From Corynebacterium sp. NML130628 (lineage in GTDB: Bacteria > Actinomycetota > Actinomycetes > Mycobacteriales > Mycobacteriaceae), in NCBI RefSeq assembly GCF_001875665.1, contig NZ_MLAL01000018.1, positions 25,094 to 89,093 of the forward strand: DNA of 64,000 nucleotides, written 5' to 3'. The notes under the pieces were generated by a model, which saw only the letters and a program-made list of their open reading frames with translations, did no database searches and was not told the DNA's origin. The translations under genes and the position numbers were made by a program. Shown here one piece after another: positions 52,876-61,051 of the stretch (its first letter is position 1; the number at the start of each line of letters is the position of its first letter).

Positions 52876-53934
52876 ACAGAACACGCCGATATACTCGGCT
52901 TTCGCAGACACCGAATGAAAGCGACCGCCTGGGCGATCGGCCTGAGCGTGGCGCTCGTTTTCACCTTTATTATGTGCGTGGGCTACGGCTCCGTGCCCGT
53001 TGCACCGAGCGAGACACTCAACATCATTTCGCACCACTTCTTCGGCACACCGCTGGAGGTGGAGCCGGTGAAAAACACCATTGTGTGGGACATCCGCATG
53101 CCGCGCGCGGTGCTCGGCATGTTCGTTGGCGCTGGCCTCTCGATCGCAGGCGCGATCCTGCAGACGCTCGTGCGCAACATGCTCGCGGACCCCTACATCA
53201 TCGGTATTAACGGCGGCGCCTCGACGGGCGCGGCCTTGGCGATCCTCTTCGGCGCCGGTGCAGCGTTCGGCGACTACGCACTGCAGGGCAGCGCGTTCCT
53301 CGGCGCGATCGCGGCGTCGTTTGTTCTGTACGCGGTGGCGCGCTCGCAGGGCCGCCTCACCTCAATCCGCCTGCTCATGGCGGGTGTCGCGCTTGGCTAC
53401 GCGCTCTCCGCGATCACCAGCTTCCTCATCTTCGCCTCCGGCGATGCCGAAGGCTCCCGCTCCGTGATGTTCTGGCTGCTCGGCTCGCTGGGCCTCGCGT
53501 CCTGGGACCTCTCGCTGCTGATCACCGTCATCGTGGTGCTCTTCAGCCTCATCGTCGCGGTCATCTGGGGCAGGAACCTGGACGCGTTGGGCATCGGCGA
53601 CGAAACGGCGCTCACCGCTGGCATCAACCCGGAGCGCTTCCGCCTGGCAATGCTCGTGGTGGCCTGTCTACTCGTCGGCGCAATCGTCGCGATGGCGGGC
53701 TCCATCAGCTTCGTCGGCCTGGTTATCCCGCACCTGGCGCGCCGGGCCGTTGGTGGCGCGCACCGCACGATGCTCCCGATCGCGGGGCTGCTTGGCGCGG
53801 TGCTGCTGATGTGGGCGGACATCGGCGCCCGGATGTTGCTTGCACCGCGCGAGCTGTCCATCGGCATTATTACGGCGCTTGTCGGCGCCCCATTCCTGCT
53901 CATCCTGGTGCGCAACATGCGCGCCGCAAGCTAA
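52870..53934 (+). CDS. FecCD-family ABC transporter permease
   Basis: Membrane subunit of an iron-siderophore/heme/cobalamin-type importer, 354 residues and 9-10 spans. GMFVGAGLSIAGAILQTLVRNMLADPYIIGINGGASTGA near 90-130 is the family's most conserved block. ISFVGLVIPHLARRAVG near 280 is the ATPase-coupling loop. It would act as a homodimer because no second permease gene follows. The ATG at 52870 gives a 16-residue cytoplasmic start before MKATAW; the promoter spacing argues for a leaderless transcript from this ATG. The binding protein gene starts 21 bases downstream. Confidence 0.93.
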   Translation: MRTEHADILGFRRHRMKATAWAIGLSVALVFTFIMCVGYGSVPVAPSETLNIISHHFFGTPLEVEPVKNTIVWDIRMPRAVLGMFVGAGLSIAGAILQTLVRNMLADPYIIGINGGASTGAALAILFGAGAAFGDYALQGSAFLGAIAASFVLYAVARSQGRLTSIRLLMAGVALGYALSAITSFLIFASGDAEGSRSVMFWLLGSLGLASWDLSLLITVIVVLFSLIVAVIWGRNLDALGIGDETALTAGINPERFRLAMLVVACLLVGAIVAMAGSISFVGLVIPHLARRAVGGAHRTMLPIAGLLGAVLLMWADIGARMLLAPRELSIGIITALVGAPFLLILVRNMRAAS

Positions 53935-53955
53935 TACCCACACGAAAGGTAAATC

Positions 53956-54975
53956 ATGAAACGCACAGTGAACCGGGTAGGCATCCTCGTTGCGACGGCC
54001 GCCCTGAGCCTCGGGCTCGTGGCCTGCTCCGGCAACGAGGCAGGTACCGAAGTGAACGGCGCATCGACCTCCGCGACCGCGGCGGCAGAGGTACACAAGT
54101 TTGAAAACTGTGGCCACTCGATGGAGATCGACGGCGTGCCACAGAAGGTGATGCTGGTCAACCGCGTGGGCGTCGTCCCGACGCTTGAGGCGCTCGGCGT
54201 GCTGGACGACGTGCACATGGTTGCCGGCCCGTTCCCGGAGGAGTACTTCTCGCCTGAGTTGGCGAAGAAAGTGGCCGCAATCCCGCTGCTGACCGACAAG
54301 GTCGATGCTGGCGGCCACCTGCAGATATCGAAGGAAGAGATCGTGGCGACGGACTCCGACCTGATCATCGGCTACGCAGGCAACGTCGACTACAACGCGA
54401 TGCAGGGCACCGGCGTGCCGATTATCGAGGAGCCAGGCTTCTGTGGCGCGCTCAACGGCGCGGCGAGCTGGGACCACGTCTGGGACCACATCAAGTTCTA
54501 CGGGGATCTTTTCGACGCCACCGAGGCCGCCGAGAAGTTCACCGCCGAGACCAAGGCGCGCCTCGAGGCCGCCGAGGCCAAGAAGGCCGGTGAGGGTCTG
54601 CGCGTAGCGGTGCTCTACCCGGCGACGGACGGCTCCGTGAACTACGCCTACGGCGCCGGTTCCATGTCCAACCCGATCGTCGAGTCCGCCGGCATGATCA
54701 ACGTCTTCGGCGACTCCGCTGACCGCGTCTTTGAGGTCAGCGACGAGGAACTGATCGCCCGTAACCCCGACGTGATCATCTCGCTGCACTCCAAGGGCGG
54801 CGACGAGGCCGCGGCCGCGTCCATCGAGGGCGTGAAGCAGATCAAGGGCATCAACGACACCAATGCTGGCAAGAACGGCGCGATCATGCCGATGCTGCTC
54901 TACTTGGCGGAGCCACCATCAGGCATGTCTATTGATGGCCTGGAGCAGCTCAACGAGTTTTTGGAGCAGCGCTAA
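53956..54975 (+). CDS. FecB/BtuF-type ABC transporter substrate-binding lipoprotein
   Basis: Periplasmic-binding-protein-fold lipoprotein of 339 residues. The signal peptide ends in lipobox GLVAC with the cysteine at residue 24; an Ala/Thr/Ser linker follows. The helical-backbone (cluster A-II) layout is typical: NRVGVVPTLEALGVLDDVHMVAG near 66-88 and a conserved middle segment near 225. HKFENCGHSMEIDG near 46-59 contains a Cys-x-His that could touch a metal ligand. CGALNG near 156 contributes another cysteine. Ligand unknown. A GAAAGGT ribosome site precedes the ATG. The ATPase gene starts on the next base after the stop. Confidence 0.92.
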   Translation: MKRTVNRVGILVATAALSLGLVACSGNEAGTEVNGASTSATAAAEVHKFENCGHSMEIDGVPQKVMLVNRVGVVPTLEALGVLDDVHMVAGPFPEEYFSPELAKKVAAIPLLTDKVDAGGHLQISKEEIVATDSDLIIGYAGNVDYNAMQGTGVPIIEEPGFCGALNGAASWDHVWDHIKFYGDLFDATEAAEKFTAETKARLEAAEAKKAGEGLRVAVLYPATDGSVNYAYGAGSMSNPIVESAGMINVFGDSADRVFEVSDEELIARNPDVIISLHSKGGDEAAAASIEGVKQIKGINDTNAGKNGAIMPMLLYLAEPPSGMSIDGLEQLNEFLEQR

Positions 54976-55779
54976 ATGATTGAGGGCACCGGAATTCATT
55001 TCCAGCGTGGCAACCGCACGATTCTGCACGGCATTGACATTACGGTCCAAGATGGCCGGGTGCTGGGCTTGGTTGGGCCGAACGGCTCAGGGAAAACCAC
55101 GTTGCTCCGGTGCCTGTTTGGGTCCTTGAAGCCTGATTCGGGAACCGTCACCGTAGATGGCGAACCGTTGAGCGAGATAAATAAAAAAGCGCTTGCGCAC
55201 AAGCTCTCGGTGGTCACGCAGGAGCATGAGTCTGACATGCCGGTGAGCATCGCTGAGCTCGTCATGCTTGGGCGGTTGCCGTACCTTGGTCTGACGGGCA
55301 AACCGTCGGCGGACGACGAAGCGATCGTTGAAAAGTCGCTGCGGGACGTGGGAGCGATCGACCTTGCCACGAGGGACTTTTCTGCCCTGTCTGGGGGAGA
55401 AAAGCAGCGGGCGCTCATTGCTCGCGGGTTGGCGCAACGCTCTACACATCTGCTTCTTGATGAGCCGACTAACCACTTGGACATACGATTCCAATACGAT
55501 GTCATGGACCTGATCGCGTCGCTTCCGTGCGCATCAGTTGTGGTGCTGCATGATCTCAACCTTGCGGCGCGTTACTGCGAAGATGTCATGCTGATCCATG
55601 ACGGGCGCGTAGTGGCGGCCGGGCCCACGCAGGATGTGCTTCGCCCTAATTTGTTGGAGCCAGTGTATAAGCTTCCGGTCCGCAGATTAGAGACGGAGGA
55701 CGGGTTGGTGCTGACATTTCGAAAAGCTTCCGCCAAGTTTCTCGACGAGCTGCCGAAGGTGACTTATGCTAGTGAGTGA
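54976..55779 (+). CDS. FecE-type ABC transporter ATP-binding protein
   Basis: Cytoplasmic ATPase of the same importer, 267 residues. Walker A is GPNGSGKTT at 34-42, the Q-loop is VTQEHESDMPVS, the signature is LSGGEKQRALIARGLAQ near 138, Walker B is LLLDEPTNHLD, and the switch histidine is in VVVLHDLNLAARYC. The start abuts the binding-protein stop. A 36-base gap leads to the methyltransferase gene, with no terminator visible, so the operon likely continues. Confidence 0.95.
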   Translation: MIEGTGIHFQRGNRTILHGIDITVQDGRVLGLVGPNGSGKTTLLRCLFGSLKPDSGTVTVDGEPLSEINKKALAHKLSVVTQEHESDMPVSIAELVMLGRLPYLGLTGKPSADDEAIVEKSLRDVGAIDLATRDFSALSGGEKQRALIARGLAQRSTHLLLDEPTNHLDIRFQYDVMDLIASLPCASVVVLHDLNLAARYCEDVMLIHDGRVVAAGPTQDVLRPNLLEPVYKLPVRRLETEDGLVLTFRKASAKFLDELPKVTYASE

Positions 55780-55815
55780 TTATTGTCTTTCTTTTGTAGG
55801 AATGAGTTGTCCCAA

Positions 55816-56556
55816 ATGACAGATACCCAAGCACGCATTACTGAGTACTGGGCTGGCCGGGCGGAGGCGTACCACCGCGAGCACTTGATCTCCGATCGCG
55901 CCAAGGCGGACCGTGCAGCGTGGACTGACATCTTCAAGCGCTTTATGCCGGAGGATGCGGTTCGCGTGCTGGATATGGGCACAGGCGATGGCTACATTGC
56001 GCACATCATCGCGGAGCTCGGCTACGCAGTTGTGGGCGTGGATGCGTGCGAGCCGATGCTCGACGAGGCCCGCGACGAAGCGGAGCTCCGCCAGGAAGAA
56101 GGCATCAACACCCCACTATTCGCCGAGGTCGACGTGACGAACCTGCCGCCGTCCTTCTACGACTTCGATGTTGTAGTGAGTCGCTACCTGTTGTGGACAC
56201 TGCGTGAGCCGATGCAGGCAATTCGCGGGTGGCTCAAGGCCCTGAAACCTGGGGGTCTTGTGATTGCCGCGGACGCGATCTGGTTCCCGAACGGTATCTC
56301 GAAAGACACACAGGTCATTTCTGACAACGGCCCAGACTCCTTCGTGCTGACCTACTCCGATGATGTCCTTGGGGAGCTGCCGCTTGCAACGGCGGAGTCC
56401 CCGGAGGCGTACGCGGAGGCGTTCCGTGTTGCGGGCTTAGAAGACGTGGAGATTGTCGAACTGCCAGAGATTACGAAGATTGACGAGGAATTCGGCGCGG
56501 CGGAGGGACACGAATCGCGCCCGAACTTCCTGGTGATTGGCCGTAAGTCGGCCTGA
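55816..56556 (+). CDS. class I SAM-dependent methyltransferase
   Basis: A 246-residue cytoplasmic methyltransferase. Motif I is VRVLDMGTGDGYIAHIIAELG near 51-71, followed by the acidic loop GVDACEPMLDEARDEA and the post-I region DFDVVVSRYLLWTL; LKPGGLVIAADAIWF is motif III. It resembles the ubiE/UbiG-like small-molecule group. The substrate is unknown. Its placement directly behind an iron-type transporter suggests it could modify the imported chelate or a related metabolite; that is inference. The start is uncertain: ATG 55816 (MTDTQARITEYW) is used, but a TTG at 55807, nearer the AGGA at 55798-55801, is possible. Confidence 0.85.
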   Translation: MTDTQARITEYWAGRAEAYHREHLISDRAKADRAAWTDIFKRFMPEDAVRVLDMGTGDGYIAHIIAELGYAVVGVDACEPMLDEARDEAELRQEEGINTPLFAEVDVTNLPPSFYDFDVVVSRYLLWTLREPMQAIRGWLKALKPGGLVIAADAIWFPNGISKDTQVISDNGPDSFVLTYSDDVLGELPLATAESPEAYAEAFRVAGLEDVEIVELPEITKIDEEFGAAEGHESRPNFLVIGRKSA

Positions 56557-56569
56557 CACGCACGCCAAG

Positions 56570-56575
56570 TAGGAT
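56570..56575 (+). promoter_or_regulatory. -10-like box of the M3 peptidase gene, leaderless spacing
   Basis: TAGGAT lies 8 bases before the ATG at 56584. Confidence 0.4.
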
Positions 56576-56583
56576 AGGGTGCC

Positions 56584-58551
56584 ATGACTGACAATCCGTT
56601 GCTGCACCCATCCGATTTGCCATATGGTCTGCCTGATTTCCAGGCGATCCGTCTTGAACACGTGCTGCCCGCGTTCGAGCGGGCGCTTGTTCTTCATGAA
56701 GAAGAAATCGCTCGCATTTGCGCAGAAAGCACCCCGACGTGGGAGAACACCGTCGAGGCGCTGGAGCGCGCGGGCAGCGATCTCAATCGGGTCGTGGCAT
56801 GGTTTTTTAACCTCCAGGGCACTGATGGTTCGCCTGAGTTTGACGAGGTCGCGGACGCGATCGTGCCACGCCTGTCCGCGCATACCGACGCCATTTACCA
56901 GAACCAGGAGTTGTATGGTCGCCTGCGTGCGGTAGAGGCTCCGGTGGATGAGGAATCGCGTCGCCTGCACGATCTGCTGCTGCGCCGCTTCACCCGCCGT
57001 GGCGCGGAGCTCGACGAGGCTGGCAAGCAGCGCCTGCGCGAGCTGAACCAGCGCCTCTCGGAACTCTCCGAGCAGTTCGGGCGCAACTTGCTGGCGGACA
57101 CCACCAAGCTTGCGGTGCGCATGATCCGCGAGGAGCTCGCGGGCCTGAGTGAGGAGCAGCTCGCAGCCTACCGCGACTCGGAAGACCCCGACGTCTACGT
57201 CGTACCGATTGAGCTGCCGACGACCCAGTCGCTGCAGGCCGAACTCGAGTCCAGCAGCGCCCGCCACAAGCTATTCGACGCCTCCCGCCAGCGCGGCCGC
57301 GACACCAACAGTGCGCTCGTGGTCGAGTCGGTGCGGTTGCGGCAGGAGCGCGCGAAGTTGCTCGGCTTCGACACGCACGCCGATTACGTCATCGCGGAGG
57401 AAACCGCGGGCAGCGCCGCCGCGGCCCGCAAACTTATCAGCGACCTCGCACCGGCCGCCGCGTCGAACGCCGCCGCGGAACGCAAGCTCGCGGGCGAGCT
57501 GGCAGGCGTGGAGCTCGACGGCGCCGACTGGCCGTACTGGGAGGCGCGCCGCAGGGAAGAGGCGTTCGCCGTCAACGACGCGGAGCTTCGCAAGTACTTC
57601 CCGCTGCAGCAGGTGCTGCGCGACGGCGTCTTCTACGCTGCGAACCTGCTCTACGGCATTACGGTCACACAGCGCGAAGACCTGCACGGCTACCGCGATG
57701 ACGTGCACGTGTGGGAGGTCAAGGAGGAAGACGGCACCGGCATCGGGCTGCTGCTGACGGATTATGGGGCGCGGCCGTCGAAACGCGGGGGAGCCTGGAT
57801 GAGCTCGTTCGTGGACCAGGCGACGCTGACCGGCACGAAACCAGTGGTGGTCAACGTGATGTCGCTGACCTCTGACCTGCTCACGATCGATGAGGTCACG
57901 ACGGTGTTCCACGAGTTTGGCCACGCGCTGCACGGGTTGCTGTCCAACGTGCGTTACCCGACGCTCTCCGGCACCAACGTGCCGCGCGACTGGGTCGAGT
58001 TCCCCTCCCAGATCAACGAGAACTACGCGTTCGCACCCGAGATCATCCGCAACTATGCGCGCCACGTGGACACCGGCGAGGTCATCCCGGATGCGTTGCT
58101 GGAGGCGGTGCAGCAGTCCCGGACCTTCGGGCAGGGCTTCGCCACCGCGGAGTACCTGGCGGCCTGCGCGATCGACCTGGCGTGGCACTCGCTGGACGGT
58201 GAGGTGCCGGAGGATATTGATGCGTTTGAGCAGCGGGCGCTCGAGAAGGTTGGGCTGGACGTCGAGGGGCTCGAGCCGCGTTACCGCTCCACGTGGTTTA
58301 ACCACATCTTTGCGGGCGGGTACTCGGCGGGTTACTACTCCTACCTGTGGGCGGAGGCGTTGGACGCCGACGGCTACCAGCTCATCGAGGAGTCCGGCAT
58401 CAACCGCGACAGTGGCCAACGCTTCCGCGACGCGGTCCTCTCGGTTGGTGCCGCTCGCGACTACGTCGAGGCGTACCGCGCCTTCCGCGGCCGCGAGAAG
58501 GACACCCGCGCCCTGCTGGTGCGCCGCGGGCTCGAGGGCAGCGATGTTTGA
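56584..58551 (+). CDS. M3-family oligopeptidase (Dcp/oligopeptidase A-like)
   Basis: Zinc metallopeptidase cleaving cytoplasmic peptides; 655 residues, full length for the family. The zinc motif HEFGH is at 443-447 within TVFHEFGHALHGLLSN. The second glutamate ligand is expected in the following FPSQINENYAF region, and HIFAGGYSAGYYSYLWAEALDAD near 580 forms the conserved substrate loop with its tyrosines. No signal peptide. Whether it acts as dipeptidyl carboxypeptidase or endo-oligopeptidase is not clear. Its last codons overlap the start of a tiny membrane-protein gene. Confidence 0.94.
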   Translation: MTDNPLLHPSDLPYGLPDFQAIRLEHVLPAFERALVLHEEEIARICAESTPTWENTVEALERAGSDLNRVVAWFFNLQGTDGSPEFDEVADAIVPRLSAHTDAIYQNQELYGRLRAVEAPVDEESRRLHDLLLRRFTRRGAELDEAGKQRLRELNQRLSELSEQFGRNLLADTTKLAVRMIREELAGLSEEQLAAYRDSEDPDVYVVPIELPTTQSLQAELESSSARHKLFDASRQRGRDTNSALVVESVRLRQERAKLLGFDTHADYVIAEETAGSAAAARKLISDLAPAAASNAAAERKLAGELAGVELDGADWPYWEARRREEAFAVNDAELRKYFPLQQVLRDGVFYAANLLYGITVTQREDLHGYRDDVHVWEVKEEDGTGIGLLLTDYGARPSKRGGAWMSSFVDQATLTGTKPVVVNVMSLTSDLLTIDEVTTVFHEFGHALHGLLSNVRYPTLSGTNVPRDWVEFPSQINENYAFAPEIIRNYARHVDTGEVIPDALLEAVQQSRTFGQGFATAEYLAACAIDLAWHSLDGEVPEDIDAFEQRALEKVGLDVEGLEPRYRSTWFNHIFAGGYSAGYYSYLWAEALDADGYQLIEESGINRDSGQRFRDAVLSVGAARDYVEAYRAFRGREKDTRALLVRRGLEGSDV

Positions 58552-58672
58552 GCTGTCGCCGTGGCTGCAGACACCCCTGATCCTGCTGGTGGCGCTGCCA
58601 CTAGCAGGGGTGGCGTCGTGGGCGATGCTGCGTGTGAGTGACTGGATCGCGTACAAAATTTCGAAGAAGTAA
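58544..58672 (+). CDS. 42-residue single-span membrane protein
   Basis: A small frame starting with an ATG inside the M3 peptidase gene (8-base overlap, CGAGGG just upstream). It encodes MFELSPW, a hydrophobic segment (about 9-31, TPLILLVALPLAGVASWAML) and a basic end (DWIAYKISKK). It is a convincing tiny membrane protein by composition, coupling and the presence of a similar gene next. I do not recognise a family. Topology probably places the basic C-terminus in the cytoplasm. Confidence 0.6.
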   Translation: MFELSPWLQTPLILLVALPLAGVASWAMLRVSDWIAYKISKK

Positions 58673-58683
58673 GGTGGTCAACT

Positions 58684-58824
58684 ATGGCCAACCCTGAAGA
58701 ACTCCGCAAGCGTGATCAGCAGCTTCCGAGGCAGAAACGCAAATACCCACAGTCCCGTGTCACACAGGCACTGTGGGTGATGATTGCGTTGGTCGTCGTC
58801 GCGGCACTGGCAGGGCTGTTCTAG
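58684..58824 (+). CDS. 46-residue single-span membrane protein
   Basis: Begins 11 bases after the preceding small gene, with AAGGTGG 7 bases before the ATG. The first 28 residues are highly charged (MANPEELRKRD, then QQLPRQKRKYPQ) and the last 18 are hydrophobic (ALWVMIALVVVAALAGLF), ending at the stop. This is a tail-anchored layout. Function unknown. It ends 4 bases before the stop of the convergent malQ gene. Confidence 0.6.
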   Translation: MANPEELRKRDQQLPRQKRKYPQSRVTQALWVMIALVVVAALAGLF

Positions 58825-58828
58825 CGCG

Positions 58829-61015
58829 CTAGCGTTTCGACGCCTCTGCGACCCGACCGAACAACTCGATGCTTGGCAGGTCCTCGATGAGGACCGCCTT
58901 GCCGCTGTTATCCGTCAACGGGATGCACCAGTTGGAGTACTGCTCCGCGTTGGTGCCCGGCTGGTTCTGGATGCGGATATCGCCGACCATGTCCACCAGG
59001 TTCGTCACCGTCATCGCGGATGGGGTAGCGGCGATGAAGCGGGTCAGACCAACAAGCAGGTCCTCCACGTCCACGTCGCGCGCGAACTCCTCCGCGCTCA
59101 GGTGCGTGAACTCGGTGTGCTCAAGGGAGGTGCCGTGGAAGTGGCCGTCCTCGCGCACGCGGTCAAGCACGCGGGCCTGCCACTGGTGGTCCTGCTCATT
59201 GAGTTCCTCGAGGGGCTCCTCGATGAGGCCGAGCTCGTCGCGCAGGATGTTGTGCGCGAACTGCAGGTAGCCGGCGGTCGGTGGCAGGTCGTGCGTGCCG
59301 ACGGCCGACAACGCCAACCGGCGGTAATCCCAGGTGTGGAGCGGGGAGCCGTCGTCGTAGGACTCGAACCACAGTACCGTCGTGCCAAGGATGCCCTTGT
59401 CCTGCAGGACGTCCTGGACCCACGGCTCAAACGTGCCCAGGTCCTCGCCAACCACCACGGCGTTCGCGCGCTGCGCCTCGAGCACCAGGGTGCCCACCAT
59501 GGCCTCGTGGTCGTAGTTCATGTAGGTGCCGAACATCGGGGAGACGTTGCGTGGCATCCAGAACAGGCGGAAGAGCCCAAGGATGTGGTCGACGCGGATG
59601 CCGCCGGAGTGGCGCAGCACGGTGCGCAGCAGTTCTCGCCACGGCTCGTAGCCGGCTTCGGCGAGCGCCTGCGGGTGCCATGGCGGCTGTGACCAGTCCT
59701 GGCCCTGCTGGGAGTACTGGTCTGGCGGGGCGCCGACGGAGGCCTCAGGTACGAGCACGTTGGCGAGCGTGTTGGCGTCGGCACCATCGGGGTGAATACC
59801 CACGGCGAGGTCAGTCATGATGCCGACCTTCATGCCGGCGGCCAGTGCCTTGTCCTGCGCGCGGCGGCGCTGCTCGTCGGCGATGAACTGCAGCCACATG
59901 TAGAAGCGGGTGAGTTCCTCGAGCTCCTCGTCGTGCTCGTGGCGCGAGGGCGCGGACTCCATTGCCTCTACGGCGCACCAGCGGGCGAACTCTTCGAGCC
60001 CTTCGCCCTCGTCGAGGCAGAACAGGTCGAAGTCGTGGGAGCGGCGCTCGTCGGCGCAGGCGATGAAGAACAGTTCGCGAAGCACGGCGAGCTTTGTCTC
60101 GAAGATTTCGTTGCGACGCAGCGGCTCCGCACTGCGGTTGCGCGCCTTCAGCGGAGCGACCATGCGCTCAATCTGGGATTTCGCCTCCTTGTCCAACTTG
60201 TAGTACTCATCAACCGCCTCCACCGAGATGTAGATCGGGTTGACGAAGCGGCGCGACGTCGGCAGGTATGGAGAGTCCTCCACCGGCGGAATAGGCTGCG
60301 CGGCGTGCACCGGGTTGATCAGCAGGTAGTCAGCACCCTGCTCCGCCAGCAGCACTGCGAGCGTACCGAGGTCCTCGAAGTCGCCAATGCCCCAGGACTG
60401 CTCGGAACGCACCGAGTACAGCTGGGCCATCACACCGAAGACAGGGTTGTCGATGTAGCGCTGGTTGCTCTCCAGGCGAGCCGGGACGACGAGCAGCGGG
60501 CAGGAATCCTTCAAGTTATCGGACTCCAGGTGCAGCGTGTGGTAGCCCGGAGGCAGGTTGCCCGGCACGTGGAAGGTGGCCTCCCCCCAGACGACGCCGG
60601 CAACGTCGGTAGTTGGTGGCGCCCAGTTTTCGTCCTGGTAGGTCTCGCGCGGGGTGCCGTCCTCAAGCTGGATCCAGGTGCGGGCCGGGTGGCCGTCGTG
60701 CACGTGGACGTTGAAGTGACGCTCCTGCCCGGCCGTAGCCACGACGCAGGGCGGCAGCGGGCGAGTAGCCCAGTACTGGTGCCTGGCGTGAATGAGGTGA
60801 TGCAGCTCCTCGTCGGAGGGGGCGTCGCTCATGTTGACGCCCATGGCCTGCAGCAGCGAGATGAATGATTCCGGCGGCGGGGTGGTGATCGCACCGTTCG
60901 AAGCGCGGTAGCTCGTGCCGAACCCGTACGCGGAAGCTAATGAATGGAGCAGTTCTACGTTGGTCACATCATCCCATTCTGCCAAAGAACTGATGTTTTG
61001 CAGAGTGGAGCTCAC
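58829..61015 (-). CDS. malQ: 4-alpha-glucanotransferase
   Basis: Amylomaltase transferring maltodextrin segments between glucans; GH77, 728 residues. The N-terminal about 220 residues form an extra beta-rich module (VHDGHPARTWIQLEDG) seen in the long actinobacterial MalQ form. The GH77 domain begins with QLYSVRSEQSWGIGDFEDL, then SPYLPTSRRFVNPIYI. The nucleophile is in GGIRVDHILGLFRLFW near 503, the acid/base in VVGEDLGTFEPWVQD, and the stabiliser in VGTHDLPPTAGY. The start is a GTG at 61015. The 5' end faces the fadD15-like gene 36 bases away. Confidence 0.94.
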   Translation of the reverse strand: MSSTLQNISSLAEWDDVTNVELLHSLASAYGFGTSYRASNGAITTPPPESFISLLQAMGVNMSDAPSDEELHHLIHARHQYWATRPLPPCVVATAGQERHFNVHVHDGHPARTWIQLEDGTPRETYQDENWAPPTTDVAGVVWGEATFHVPGNLPPGYHTLHLESDNLKDSCPLLVVPARLESNQRYIDNPVFGVMAQLYSVRSEQSWGIGDFEDLGTLAVLLAEQGADYLLINPVHAAQPIPPVEDSPYLPTSRRFVNPIYISVEAVDEYYKLDKEAKSQIERMVAPLKARNRSAEPLRRNEIFETKLAVLRELFFIACADERRSHDFDLFCLDEGEGLEEFARWCAVEAMESAPSRHEHDEELEELTRFYMWLQFIADEQRRRAQDKALAAGMKVGIMTDLAVGIHPDGADANTLANVLVPEASVGAPPDQYSQQGQDWSQPPWHPQALAEAGYEPWRELLRTVLRHSGGIRVDHILGLFRLFWMPRNVSPMFGTYMNYDHEAMVGTLVLEAQRANAVVVGEDLGTFEPWVQDVLQDKGILGTTVLWFESYDDGSPLHTWDYRRLALSAVGTHDLPPTAGYLQFAHNILRDELGLIEEPLEELNEQDHQWQARVLDRVREDGHFHGTSLEHTEFTHLSAEEFARDVDVEDLLVGLTRFIAATPSAMTVTNLVDMVGDIRIQNQPGTNAEQYSNWCIPLTDNSGKAVLIEDLPSIELFGRVAEASKR

Positions 61016-61037
61016 GCAAAAGGTAGTTTCTGTCAGG

Positions 61038-61043
61038 TAACGT
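61038..61043 (+). promoter_or_regulatory. -10-like box of the FadD15-type gene, leaderless spacing
   Basis: TAACGT lies 8 bases before the ATG at 61052, in the 36-base gap divergent to malQ. Confidence 0.4.
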
Positions 61044-61051
61044 TGCCAACC

